From Rhyacophila brunnea (Eukaryota; Arthropoda; Insecta; Trichoptera; Rhyacophilidae), in NCBI GenBank assembly GCA_022495005.1, contig JAGYXB010000269.1, positions 744,001-808,000 on the forward strand: a stretch of 64,000 nt of DNA. The letters run 5' to 3'. The notes under the pieces are model-generated. The model saw nothing but the letters and a program-made list of their open reading frames with translations. It did no database searches and was not told where the DNA came from. Below, piece after piece: positions 24,401 through 35,269 of the stretch. Each line of letters begins with the position of its first letter. The first letter of the stretch is position 1. The position numbers and the translations under genes are program-made.

Positions 24401-26756
24401 AGAAAAAATATTTGACAGAGTGTGTGTCATAATGAATGAAGGTTTGATAACTCCTAAAGGTTTCAAACATAGTTGATAATAAATTAAATATCAGCATTTT
24501 TTTTTTTTTAAATTTGCCCAGTGAAATAAGCACGCTGAACAAGCAAAAAAAAATAATCAATTATTAAATTCAGGTTAAATTGAAAGAAAAAATAATTTAG
24601 TTATTTCAAATGGAAATGTAATTAAATATCCAATTCAAGATTGTATTTGAAAGAAAAATATTTTAATACTCAAAGAAAATTTTTAAATCTCAATGAAAGA
24701 GAATATTCAAAATTAAAATGTACTCTAAATGCATATAAAGAAGTTTTAAATAATAATTATTTATTTATATAAAAAAAATTGCAAAATCAAAAAGAATGTA
24801 ATTAATAATTTTAGTGAAAGTAAATTGAATGTTTATGAATAATAAATAGCTGAATGCTAGGATTTGAAAAGAGAAAAAAAAAGAATTTAAAAATATTAAT
24901 TAATGTTAGCTTATATGCTTTTTTAAAAAATTAGGAGAGGACGGAAAGTTGCATATAGTTGAGTGAAAGCATCTAGAATGAAATCAAAAAGCTTTAAAAA
25001 AAATATGTCTTTAAATTAGAAAGGATTGTGACAGGAGAGAAAAAATTAAATTGATTCAAAAAAATATGTAGACGGAAGTTTTATAAAGGAAACGAGAAGG
25101 AAAATTTTATTAAAAATATTCACCTGTAAAAATAATTATTTATGTATAATAAATAATCATTCATACGAAAGAACAGAATCTTGAAATTAAATATTTCAAA
25201 TAAATTCTACGAAGGTGTCATCTATCGACTGCAAATGTAAGCGCGCTTGACGTTTAAAGTTTTACCCAGAAATCAATTTGGAATATGAATAATTGAATAG
25301 GAATTAAAAATGACTAAATTTATTTCAATGAACGAAAGGTTATTTCAATTTTATCAATAATGAACGCGAAATTAATAATTTCAATTGTCTACATTATAAA
25401 AAGAACAGATTTGAAAAACTAATATCGAACTGTCAAACTAGTAAGAAAAACAATGTAAAAACATATTATCCGAAATAAATGTATTCTACCGTCGCAAATA
25501 ATTGATTGTAATAGCAAAATAAAATGAATAGAAAGTTAATAATTAAAAAGAAATGAATTCAGAATAATTTAGTGTCAAATTTTAACAAGAATGAAAATAT
25601 ATCACTCAAATAATCGATGACAGCGCGACTGCCGACTAAAATGAAAGACCCGATAATGATTTTATTCGAGATATAGAAATTATTAATTATTCACAATATA
25701 GAAATGGAACGAAAGGACCTTTTGTAAACTCCATTCCATAATAAGGTTCATCCAGCTGTCCAATTGATTTGGTGTTACATCCACATAGTATGTTTCAATC
25801 CAATGGTTCTGTCAAATTTGAGGTTAATAATTCTTGTCATCCAGTAGGTATATAAATGTTCATGTCGATATCGTCCAAGTTTGACATCCTTCCTTCTCCT
25901 TTGAACTTTATTAAATCACTTTTAGCACCATACTAAACATAAAACAAACTTTTTGCTGAAACAATCAATGGTAAACACAAATTCCGATGCCCAAATATTG
26001 ACATTTCCATACCAATAATGTGGGTATCACATAAATTATAGAAGAAGTATGTATTGATGATAAATGTGCAAATTGTATTTCAAAATTAGGTGTAAACCAT
26101 ATATAACACTCTTAATATTAATTTGCGAAGGAATAATTGTAACTTACAACACAAAATTAAATAAATTCCACAAGGACAATGATAAAATTGACGTATTGAT
26201 CTCTATCATTTAGATCGCCATCCTGCGCATACCGCATAGACTAGTCCGACGTCTCTTGCAAGTACCGCGTAAGTCAATAAAAGACTATATAAATATATGA
26301 AAAATATAACACACATAGTTACGACCACCGAACCAGAAAAATTTAAGAAAAATATAACGCAAATAATACGTTTTAATTTGTCATTAATTAATTTATAAGT
26401 TTAATAAGTACTATTGATAAAAAAAATATCAAAATGCGTCTAAAATCACGCCGTGCGGATTCGCTTGCAACTCCACGACGGTAAACCAAAAATTTAAAAG
26501 TGAGCCGGCAAAAATCGGTATAATTAGAACTAATGACTCTGAAAACAAAATACCGTTACGGTAACAATTATTGTATGAAATCGTGACTAGCAAAATTTAA
26601 AGTTTTATAATCGGAACAAATAAAATTTAGCAAATTAGGACAAAATAACGAACGAGTTCACAATCCGAAACAAATAACTGTAGTCTTTGGGAGGTAAGTC
26701 ATCGTGTTTTGGAAAAGAAATATTCAAAAAGAAACACGATGCTTGTTGGGCGCCAA
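21407..26756 (-). mobile_element. Internal region B, non-coding
   Basis: 5.35 kb, collinear with internal A and differing by scattered substitutions and small indels, mostly in A/T runs. The largest shared short frame (16955-17206 and 23273-23524, + strand) differs by four substitutions, all of which change the amino acid, so it shows no sign of being kept as protein. A local divergence and deletion occurs at about 24683-24730. Confidence 0.8.
26740..26755 (-). other. Primer-binding site of internal region B
   Basis: On the minus strand TGGCGCCCAACAAGC starts one base inside the LTR3 boundary. It is typical of a site paired with the 3' end of tRNA-Lys, judged from its first 11 bases. It fixes transcription as minus and LTR3 as the 5' LTR. 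Confidence 0.75.
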
Positions 26757-27747
26757 TGTCATGGAAAAGGATTTTAATGTCGGGGTTGGGATTAGGTATG
26801 GATGGGGATATAGGGAATAGGTTGGGGATATAGGATAGGGATATGTTTGGGGATATAGGGAAAGGGATAGGATAGGGATATGTTGGGGATATAGGAATAA
26901 GCATGAGACTCGGGGAAATGGGATGCAGGGTCGTGGGTGGTTTGACTTATTGCCTCTAAGACCTCAGTTACCTGTCCGGTCACTACACTCATTCGTTGGA
27001 TGTTCCTGTATAATAATAAATTACATAATGATGGAATAAATATAAATATCTCGGTTTGAGCGCCACTCTATGTTGATGCATAGAGACAATTGTGATAAGG
27101 AAAATTAAATGAAAAGCAAGTAGAGAAATTTCAACAATTGTATATTAATAAATAAGATAACTTGCGGGCTACAGTGTATAAAAGTGTATAATTACTTAAG
27201 TGATTCACGAGCACCTAATGCGATACAATATTTAAATAAATTAGAACAAAAATCCAAAAGCTAATTCGAAACAAAGACTAGTTCGGTCGGTGGACCGTAA
27301 CATAAAATAACAATAAATACCGATCACACAAAAGGCTCTCCAGCCTTTTCGCTGCCCTCGATTCCTTCCAGGACGGAATCGAGGAGTGCGTCTTCAAACG
27401 TGTGGGGACCGTTGAGTTACTCCGATCTCCTGGCGTGGGGGGGACGTCCTTCAGATGATCATCGTCCACGTCTCCAAAACGTCAGGAAATCGAAAGCCCT
27501 GTGCCCAGGGCCCGAGGCTCGGAACTGGCCAAGACGTCTGCTTCCTTCGAACGATCAGGACTGAGAGATCGACTCTCGCTTCGCCTACGTGTCAAAAGCC
27601 CGCTAGCTCCGATAGCGCCGGAAATAGTGTCACGAACTCCGTACAAACTATCCCGTGCGCAGGCGCGATCCGGTCGTACTTTTGCGTAGTGTTGCCCTCG
27701 TAAAGACTTCCTCGACTTAGTGTGTTATGTTATAAAATAACATGACA
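26757..27747 (-). repeat. LTR3 (5' LTR of the array) with expanded minisatellite
   Basis: 991 bp with TGTCAT/ATGACA termini. It is longer than LTR1 and LTR2 because the segment at about 26790-26900 contains several extra units of the type GGGGATATAGG(G). The rest matches LTR1 and LTR2. Confidence 0.85.
26785..26902. repeat. GGGGATATAGGG minisatellite inside LTR3
   Basis: At least six irregular tandem units of roughly 12-20 bp built on GGGGATATAGG and GGGATA. LTR1 and LTR2 have only two or three such units at the same place. Confidence 0.75.
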
Positions 27748-27754
27748 CATACTT

Positions 27755-28222
27755 ATTATAAGTATTAGTAAGTACTTGTATTATTCATATATTTCATTAG
27801 TTAACGCCATTAAATTCCCAGTGTTGTCGATTTGACACCTACTGAATATATTATTATTGATTATTATCTAATGATCTATTATTAGGGATTTGACGATTTG
27901 TACGAATATTGATTGTATTATTAGTGATAAGGTAGGGGTGTTTTACAAACACTTCAACTATTTATAATGACGTGTTTATTATATTTGTATTGTGATTCCT
28001 GTCTTAATAGGTAGATAATAAAGGTTACCTACTTTATTGTATTAATTTATTATATAAGTTAAAATTAACTGTTCTTGTTTTCAATGTGCATTTACCATTG
28101 ATGAGTGCGCTTAGTTCCTGAAGATGTCGAAAGGCGAAACCCGGATCGCAAAAAAATGACACAATTGGAATAGTACAAAACTTAAATCTATTAGAATTTA
28201 AATTCAAATTCCATCAAGTACC
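27755..28222 (+). repeat. Penelope-like terminal repeat, copy 1
   Basis: About 465 bp matching 42192-42690 and, in inverse, 34411-34920. Its right end carries the conserved block with CTGAAGA, GAAAGGCGAAAC and GCAAAAAAATGAC, then AAATTCCATCAAGTACC. The LTR array directly abuts its left end, so the array probably inserted in or beside it. Confidence 0.6.
28118..28148 (+). ncRNA. Hammerhead-ribozyme-like motif, copy 1
   Basis: CTGAAGA (CUGANGA core) is followed by a GTC...GGC stem with GAAA loop, then GAAAC, a very short CC/GG helix and ATC at the expected cleavage position. Penelope-like elements are known to carry minimal hammerheads with a short stem III. The base between CTGAAGA and stem II is unpaired, which is unusual. 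Confidence 0.5.
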
Positions 28223-28353
28223 CGGTCGATTGTATTAATACATTTATATTAGTTAAACATTATATACTTATACTATATAAGTATATGACGTATATTAAAA
28301 ATTCAAAAAGAAAGAAGAAAAAAATTATTTTGGCTACGCAACATCCGCTAGTG

Positions 28354-29219
28354 CAGTTCTCGGCAAACCGTGGCTCGCGAGCCACATGCGGCTCTTTGGC
28401 TCTTTGAGTGCGGCTCTGCCACAGACGCCCTCTGCCCTATTTTACATGGCTACAAAGAAGAAGCATAGAAAAACGGATTACGAAATCCGTGAATTTTAAG
28501 TTGAATGGACCAAGACTTTCGCGTTTATTTAAAACTCAAGTCGCCTACCAACCTTTATTATTTGTCGGTAAAATTGGCGCATAACAAGAAGTCAAATTTA
28601 GAGGGACACTTTGCAAATAAATACGCGTCATTTAGCACTAAATATCCTGTCAGTGATGAAGGAAGAAAACAGTTGAGGAACTTTAGAAGAATCAAGAAAA
28701 ATCAAGTTCTGTATTAAATTACTGAATACAATCTTACTAATTCTTAGAATACTACTTATTATTGCATGCTTTGTGGTTAATAAAGAGATTTCTTAGAGAG
28801 GAAATCAAGAGTAAACTGAGAAGTTGTCTTATTGATGAGCATCTGGTATCATCAATAAGACTTAAAATTAAAATCATCAACATACAAACCTGAGTTATCA
28901 AAACTTTTTAAGGAGATGCATTGATTCACATTGGGTGTTTGCCAGTCATTGCCATGTTTTAATTTTATGGATACCTTACTTACAATTTAATTTGTATCAA
29001 TAATAAGATCATTATTAAGTATAATATCAAGTTTTATTCAGTGTACCTATAGTTTAAATAAGACCTAAATCTTTAACTAAAGTTTATTAAGTTAATAAAC
29101 AGTGTAGGTACCTACATAGGTATATAATTTCATTTTAAGAAATTTGGCTCTCAAAAGTAATCCCAATTGTTGAATTGTTGATATTTGGCTCTGTTGACTA
29201 ATAAGTTTGCCGACCACTG
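28354..29219 (+). mobile_element. hAT transposon relic, 866 bp
   Basis: The left end CAGTTCTCGGCAAAC and right end GTTTGCCGACCACTG are inverted repeats. An exact 8-bp duplication CGCTAGTG flanks it (28346-28353 and 29220-29227). GGCTCGCGAGCCACATGCGG follows the left end, as in the 47-kb element. Most of the transposase is missing. Confidence 0.9.
28505..28717 (+). pseudogene. Remnant of hAT transposase N-terminal zinc-finger region
   Basis: An open frame of 70 codons inside the hAT element. The stretch with HNKKSNLEGHFANKY and FSTKYP resembles the BED-like finger region of transposases related to GTF2IRD2/ZBED-type proteins, which typically reads C-x2-C ... NLxRHF. The cysteine pair expected before it is not present here (YYLSV in its place), so the finger is broken. 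It encodes only the N-terminal part. Confidence 0.55.
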
Positions 29220-29227
29220 CGCTAGTG

Positions 29228-29880
29228 GATCAATATACAAGGCATTACTTCAAGTAAATTTGGTCGCCAACTTTCAATAGAAGATGACACCAAAGGAAGA
29301 AGAAAAAAACACTTTATAAAGCAACCAGAATCCACATTTAACTTTGGAGTCAATATAAATAGTTATTTAATATAAAATAAAGATATTATTTCTAACCTAA
29401 CAGTCTACTTCTGTGCAGATAGTTAATAAAATTATCCATATAATTTTTATCTGTCTAGATGTAACGTAAAATTATGAGTCTTTCCAAATATTCAATGAAA
29501 CTACTTTGTAAAATTATCCGATCTGAAATAGTAAATTCTGCACATGTTTTCGGAATTCCCCTAATGCATTCTTAATTCAAACATAAATATGTATCCCGCA
29601 ATACTGTCCGCAGCACCAGTGTATAATATTCCGATGCACTATATTCAGACACAAAAATGTTTAACTCCAATATTTGATGTGTAGTCAACATTTTCTTTCT
29701 AAAATTACCTACTGCGATAGAGTGAAATAAAACAATATAAACATGATGGATTCTAATAAGAAACATATTTGCAACACAAAATTAAAGTAGGTAGAAACCA
29801 TCCTTCATTTGAAACATTACTTAAACATTTTTTAAATATAAAAAATATCATATCAATTAATCTAATTTTTTTCGTAATTA
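29228..29880. other. Unassigned AT-rich DNA
   Basis: No gene or defined repeat recognised. Confidence 0.45.
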
Positions 29881-29892
29881 AGTATGACTCTT

Positions 29893-29985
29893 TTAGCATT
29901 GTGGTCAATATGCGTGGGCGCGATATCCAAGAGATTCAGGTTCGATTCCTGCGGGGTGTCTTACCTTTTTCAAAAAGATTTTTTA
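29893..29985 (+). repeat. tRNA-derived SINE (family B) head, split by a foldback
   Basis: B-box-like GGTTCGATTCC lies at 29939-29949, with A-box-like TGTGGTCAATATGCG upstream and TTTTTCAAAAAGATTTTTT downstream, as in the copies at 46.9 and 58.5 kb. The 29986-30197 foldback interrupts it. A possible tail, AGAATGTTATATTCTTAAA and TATTCGTTGAATAAA, is at about 30439-30475. Confidence 0.5.
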
Positions 29986-30197
29986 CAGTTCGGTTATGAG
30001 GAATACAGCGGAAAACACATTTTGAAAATACCCGATTTACTGAATTATTTGTTAGTTTGGGTTAGTTTAGGTTAGGTTAGGTTGGGTTAGGTTAAGTTAG
30101 GTTAGGTTAGATTTTTGTTAGATTAACCTAACAAATAATCTAGTATATCGGCTATTTTCAAAATATGTTTGCCGCTGTATTCCTCATAACCGAACTG
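29986..30197. mobile_element. TA-flanked foldback MITE containing TTAGG repeats
   Basis: The termini CAGTTCGGTTATGAGG and CCTCATAACCGAACTG are perfect inverted repeats, flanked by TA (29984-29985 and 30198-30199). The arms are about 70 bp. The loop (about 30055-30115) is a run of GGTTA units, mainly TTAGG, the insect telomeric repeat, with a few variants. The TA duplication suggests a Tc1/mariner-type origin. Confidence 0.75.
30060..30110 (+). repeat. Interstitial TTAGG-type repeat
   Basis: About nine degenerate TTAGG units, with TTGGG, TTTAGG and TTAAG variants. It lies in the loop of the foldback above rather than at a chromosome end. Confidence 0.8.
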
Positions 30198-30199
30198 TA

Positions 30200-30980
30200 C
30201 CGATTTTTTGTATTGATTATAATATATTTTTTTAGAAGTGTTGTCAAAATTATGTACTATTTTCTTTTATAGTGTGAACTGTCAATTCATGGTGGAACTG
30301 CATTTTATTATTTGATTAATAAATATTTATTTAATTAAATAAAACACAATTTATACTACTTATACCACTTTTTTAATTAAATTTTGGATCGTTTTCGTCA
30401 TCCTTAAAGGGACATTATCAATGTATGTTCAATAATTAGAATGTTATATTCTTAAAAAAGTATTCGTTGAATAAAAAAAATAGTTCATATATTATTATTA
30501 CACATATTTAATTATTACAGGTAGTTTAATTGATTTTTTTCTAATAATATCTCCCACTAGAGTTCCGTAGTTTTCTTATAAACATTCATTCGCCGAAGGA
30601 GCAAGAAACGTCCCATAGATAATTTATCTGACATAAAAATGCGTTCCGTATTCAGCTGTTTGCGCATTGAATTTAAATTTGGAATAACCCGCAGCAAATA
30701 CTTCCATATCAAAACCTCTATCACAATACAAGAGCTTTGATTCACTAAACATAATCATATGATTTGATTTATTCTTTGTATCTAGTTAAATAAGCAAATC
30801 TTATACACTCAGTAGATTAATTTGCTTATTTACAATGAAAATACGCTAGAGCTCTACTTTTGGTGTTAAAGAACGACCTTGTATTGCAAGAAATAAATTA
30901 TGAGTCTATTTACCAAAAACTGATAAACTCGTGGTAGTGGTTTTACATTGAGAAAAACCTTGCATGCCACTGAATGCCAA
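30200..30980. other. Unassigned AT-rich DNA
   Basis: Apart from the possible SINE-B tail at about 30439-30475, no gene or element is recognised. Confidence 0.4.
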
Positions 30981-30981
30981 A

Positions 30982-31445
30982 AAGGGTGGACTAAATATGT
31001 CGCTAGATTTCAAAATCAGCTAAGTCCGTAATATATGAATAGGAGAAAAACAGCTTCTTGTTTTCTCAAATACACAGTCACACGCACAAGGGTGAAAGTT
31101 TATAGTATTTCGAGTATAGAATATTTAAAATTAATAAATTCCACATTTTGATAATGCAGAAATGTTAGAAAGCAGTAGTTCTTCAGCAATTCACAAAAAA
31201 GTCAAAAATACCTAAAGGTGGACTTGGCTGATTTTGAAATGTAGCGACGCAAATCTGAGGAGAATCAGGCGGCCAAATCATCTGCATTTACCTGTGTCGT
31301 CTTCTACAACTTATCGCAACACAAAATGAATAAATAAACTATTGTTTAATTTTGATGAATTTTAACTTAACTATATAAAAATTTACATAATTAAAAATAT
31401 GCCTATAACTGAAAACTTTGTAAATATTTGCGTTAGTCCACCCTT
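30982..31445. mobile_element. MITE candidate with internal inverted copies
   Basis: The ends AAGGGTGGACTAA and TTAGTCCACCCTT are perfect inverted repeats. An inner copy of the left arm lies inverted at about 31211-31254 (GGTGGACTTGGCTGATTTTG against CAAAATCAGCTAAGTCC). I could not identify a target duplication. Confidence 0.5.
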
Positions 31446-32088
31446 AATTAATTTGTTAGATTTCAAAACTTAGCCAAAGCTCCTCTTCTGAATGTAGAAT
31501 TAGCCTTCTTCAGAACTCGGACACTACTCTTGACTCGAAGATTCTGCATTAGCCTAACTTTGAACTACACTTCTGAACTCAACCACTTTATTGTTGAACA
31601 AGACTGTATATATAGTGTTAAGAAATAAACCTATATTTGAAGAAAAACTCTGACTTGTCCTAGTTGCCAGTCAATCAGCAACCATAGAATTATTCGAATA
31701 TCTGTATTATTTTTAAATTAAGAACAGATGTATTTTCTTTTGTTTCATTATTTCTAATAATATTAGGAAACTAAAGCAATTTTTGTCATCCGCTAGTATT
31801 TGTAGTTAACCAAACAGCAAGGTCATAGCAGGTGACTTATTTTACAATAGGTATAACTACACATTTATATTATTTGCTTCTAATATTACAAACAATAATA
31901 AAATTAATCTTACTAACTTTGTAACTAAGGACCGATTTAGCAGAATTTTACTTGTAAAAACAGCTTGGTTTGATAGCTAATGATCAAAACAAGCTTAAGA
32001 GTGAGTCTATTATCTGGGCTCCGCATCAATTGAAGTACTGCTATACATAGTATGCTGGAGAGTGTTCTATAGGTTCATGATACTACAC
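31446..32088. other. Unassigned AT-rich DNA
   Basis: No gene seen. A degenerate direct copy of the neighbouring element's arm (TTTCAAAACTTAGCC) occurs at about 31462-31476. Confidence 0.4.
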
Positions 32089-32671
32089 CAGTAACGAAGG
32101 GTGGCAGAAAGCTATTAAGATTCGACATAAATAGTGCACACTAAACTTTTTCTAATATACTTATTAAATTTGTTTTCATTTAACTAAGAAAACAATTTGC
32201 AGATGGTGATGGTTAGTTTTTAAAATTCAAAACCCTGTCTAAACCAAACCATAATAGTTTGGGTATGCTATGGGCGATCCAACAAAAATAGTGAACATCT
32301 TTTCAGTCATATTTATTTGTTTTCAATGAATTAAGAATACATATTACAGAAGGTGTTGGTTAGTTATTGTTTTAAATTAAATTATGAGCACTGCTGCACC
32401 AAACGATAATCGATAAAAAATATTCTCCTGTCTATAAAATATCTAAAATTATGAATATTTTAATGGAATAAATTATAAATAAATGAATATTTCTAGACTA
32501 GTATCTAATATGGCTTGGATTATGCAAAATTTAATTCAATTGTAAAAACTAGCAAATACTATCTACACATCGTAGTATTAGTTCAATGAAAACAAATACG
32601 TTTGACTGAAATAGTTTAGTGTGGCTTATGTATGTCGAATCTTAACAGACTACCTCCAACTTATGCCTCTG
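32089..32671. mobile_element. Long-TIR hAT-like MITE (CAGTGGCGAAGG family), old copy
   Basis: The left arm CAGTAACGAAGGGTGG...TAAATAGTGCACACTAAAC and an inverted right arm ending ACTACCTCCAACTTATGCCTCTG match the family at 61963 and 63247. The arms are long and diverged and I see no octamer duplication. The interior contains TAAAATATCTAAAATTATG, shared with the 62-kb copy. Confidence 0.6.
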
Positions 32672-32679
32672 CATTAAAG

Positions 32680-33490
32680 ATGGCTCTATCAGACTGATTT
32701 TCCCTTAAATATGCTTACATAACATCGTTCAAAGTTCAAAAAAGATCTGTGTTTAGCTAGGTACATATTTTCTCAACTTATACGTGGTATAAAAGGAAAC
32801 TCTGCCAATTTTGGTAGTATTGACTTGTGCGCCACTGTTAAATATTAAAAAAAAATCAAGCGCATCTGTGTTTTGTTCTCCCAAGGTGCAGAACTAACTT
32901 GCCATTGATACTGCCAATTGGGAGAGCAATAACCGTATTCAATCAAAAAAATAATCTTGAATGCTGTTAACTGTGAATATTTACGGTAGAAAGATTAAAG
33001 TGTAAGAAATACTACACATTGTATTTTATGTTTAGAAATTCAATCGAATCATTTTGTATATTGATACATTCGACTTACGTGAGGATAAGTTTAGGTAGAC
33101 GTTGTTTCATAAAAATTAAAAGGGCCTACTTAATAGATGTGACTAAGATAGTTGAGTGAATCGTCCCCCAAAAATAGGAGTTATTTCTATTTGGTCACGG
33201 CTGAACGACTCAAAAGTGTCTTCACGATTAGAGGCGATCGTGGCAGACGGTCGGCCTGAGAATTTTCCAATGTAATTTGAACTTAATTTTCCTCAATTAT
33301 GGATGCCTGGGAAAGATATTGTCGCAGCGATAAACGAAATTTTCTACGGTGATTTTACTGATATAAAAAATTCAACACAGATATACAATACACGAAGAAT
33401 AATTAAAACAAAAGTCTATTTCTCACTAAAACAACTGCATTTGTCTCCACTACGGCGTAGACTGTTTTAAAGACTTCCAAAGTTTAATGG
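32680..33490. other. Unassigned AT-rich DNA with a shared motif
   Basis: No gene seen. TACGTGAGGATAAG and GTTTAGGTAGACGTTGTTT at about 33077-33109 recur, diverged, at about 60929-60965, so this is a dispersed repeat of unknown type. Confidence 0.4.
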
Positions 33491-33504
33491 AAACGTTGAA
33501 AAGT

Positions 33505-33600
33505 CAGAGTGGGCAGGTGGGCATTGAACCTGGACCCCTGAGAATAGCGCGGCGTCACGTCCCATGCACAGGCGCTAGACTTCCGAACTCACTTGTTAGC
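33505..33600 (-). repeat. tRNA-like SINE head
   Basis: On the minus strand a B-box-like GGTTCAATGCCC follows A-box-like TCTAGCGCCTGTGCATGG at plausible spacing. It looks tRNA-derived and the body is not defined. A short open frame across it on the + strand has no recognisable product. Confidence 0.4.
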
Positions 33601-33609
33601 AACTTGTTA

Positions 33610-34025
33610 TCTCGCTCGGTTGGCTCAAAATCTTTTAGCAATTGCACACATGAGCAGGATGGTGTATATCTAGTGACTTTTCAGGATAAACAATCCGTAT
33701 TTTCATTAATTGTATAAATCCAATTTATATCTTGACCAGATTTTATCTCGGCAAGCAGAGATTATAACTAATTTTAATCGACAGATTGTTTAGTATGCCA
33801 GTCTGCGAGTTTCTGTATAAGTCGTTGTTAGTTTACCTTCAATAACTGATCAGTCGCCGATGTCAAATTCAGCCAGTACTACAGGGTATCCGCCGGGAAG
33901 GTTTACTACTTTAATTTTTACGTTATAACGTTTTCAAGTTAATTATATCTAATGGCCAAGTACTCCAAACGAACCAGTCGCGGTGTTAGTACTAAATGAG
34001 TTTTAATTAAATTTTAAAAACTAAC
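33610..34025. other. Unassigned DNA
   Basis: No gene or clear repeat recognised. Confidence 0.4.
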
Positions 34026-34029
34026 AAAT

Positions 34030-34150
34030 ACTATGCATACATTATAATCTCAGGTCAATGAAAACAAATACGTTTGATTGACAAAGTTTAGTTTGCACTA
34101 TTTCTGTCGGATCTTAACAGCCTACCTCCACCCTTCGCCACTGGCACATA
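34030..34150. mobile_element. Right arm of the CAGTGGCGAAGG MITE family
   Basis: About 120 bp ending CTACCTCCACCCTTCGCCACTG matches the right arms at 62.7 and 63.8 kb. No matching left arm is visible nearby, so it is a partial copy. Confidence 0.6.
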
Positions 34151-34410
34151 CTATTATTTCGCCTATCTATATGTAGAATCCTTCGTTGCCATAATACATT
34201 GTCACTATTAAATGTAGTTGAATCGTTTTTATAATGTCAATCACGTCATAGTTTTGTTTGATAAGCTCTGTTTGCTTTGTATTTTGTTTGAGTTGTCAAT
34301 GTTTTGTGTACAAAAATCTATATACGAACGACATCGATTTTTCTATAATATGATAAAGAACAAAATTATTTTTGGATTCAGAAAACCGAATTGATTAGAT
34401 AGAATATATG
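34151..34410. other. Unassigned DNA
   Basis: Nothing recognised. Confidence 0.4.
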
Positions 34411-34920
34411 AAAATCAATTTAAATTCCAATGGATTCAAGCTCTGTACTATTCCATTTAAGTCGTTTTTTGCGACCCGGGTTTCGCCTTTCGGCATCTTC
34501 AGGCGTCGTGTCCACTCACCAAAGGCAAACACACACTGACAACGAACACCCTTAACTCTACCTTTTATAGTAAATCAATACAATAAAGTAGGTAAAAACT
34601 CCATTACCTACCTATTTAGTCAGAGGTTACAACAGAAAATACAATAAACAAATTATGAATAGCTGAAGTGTCAGTAAATAACCTAATTAGTAAAAACCCT
34701 ATCTTATAAATAACAATACACTGGACAGCATATTATTATAATAAATCGTCAAACCTAATAATAGGTCATTATTCTTTATAAACAATAAAAATACTACACC
34801 CAAGACGTGTAAATCGTCAATTCTAAGAAAAATAATTATTAATAGAGTTAACTAATGAGATATTAGTCTTTAATAATACTCTTACAAGGTACCTACTTTC
34901 ATAACATTATTTTTTAACAA
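34411..34920 (-). repeat. Penelope-like terminal repeat, copy 2
   Basis: About 510 bp, the inverse of the copies at 27755 and 42192 over their length. It is the best preserved of the group and carries an intact-looking hammerhead core at 34473-34502. Confidence 0.6.
34473..34502 (-). ncRNA. Hammerhead-ribozyme-like motif, copy 2 (best preserved)
   Basis: On the minus strand CTGAAGA, a GCC-GAAA-GGC hairpin, GAAA, a short ACC/GGT helix and GTC follow in the order of a minimal hammerhead with short stem III. Two base pairs of stem I (GC/GC) are visible beyond the cleavage site. One unpaired U lies before stem II. Confidence 0.55.
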
Positions 34921-35265
34921 AAACAAAACTATTCAATATCAATTTATTCGAAAAGCCGATTTAAAAAAAATCTTTTAACCCATATACTTAACCCTGAGTT
35001 GAATAAATATACTTTCACCGTCATTCACTTGCAATTAGCCCGATTTTACTTATTTATATACTGAGAGGTTATTTCGATTTTAGATAGTTATATTAGTATT
35101 ATGTTTATTCCCGAAAGAAAAGCTAAACTGGTACAAATCGGTCAAACCAGTGCATTAAACTAAAATAGTTCTCTGACAGAAATAATGTCTTGTGGGAGCG
35201 CAATTCGCGACACATAATTAGCATTTCCTAATATTAATTCAATATCTAAAATAGCAACAGATATT
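34921..35265. other. Unassigned AT-rich DNA
   Basis: Nothing recognised. Confidence 0.4.
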
Positions 35266-35269
35266 CTTA

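Larger units (their letters stand above)
14175..27747 (-). mobile_element. Tandem LTR retrotransposon array (three LTRs, two internal regions)
   Basis: The order is LTR1 (14175-15090), internal A (15091-20475), LTR2 (20476-21406), internal B (21407-26756) and LTR3 (26757-27747). All LTRs have TGTCAT...ATGACA termini, i.e. the TG...CA form. On the minus strand each internal region starts just beyond an LTR with a primer-binding site (TGGCGCCCAACAAGC in B). The two internal regions are near-identical and collinear. This structure arises when two related elements, or one element's LTRs, recombine so that a middle LTR is shared. No gag, protease or pol motif is visible, so it fits a large non-autonomous derivative (LARD-like). 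Flanking pentamers TATAT and CATAC differ by two C/T changes, so no clean duplication is proven. Confidence 0.85.

Noticed and set aside
29893..29985. Functional tRNA gene
   Set aside because: A B box is present but no acceptor-stem pairing or full cloverleaf could be made; the tail matches other SINE-B copies.
30060..30110. TTAGG run as a true telomere or chromosome-fusion scar
   Set aside because: It is short, degenerate and enclosed by transposon termini with TA flanks.
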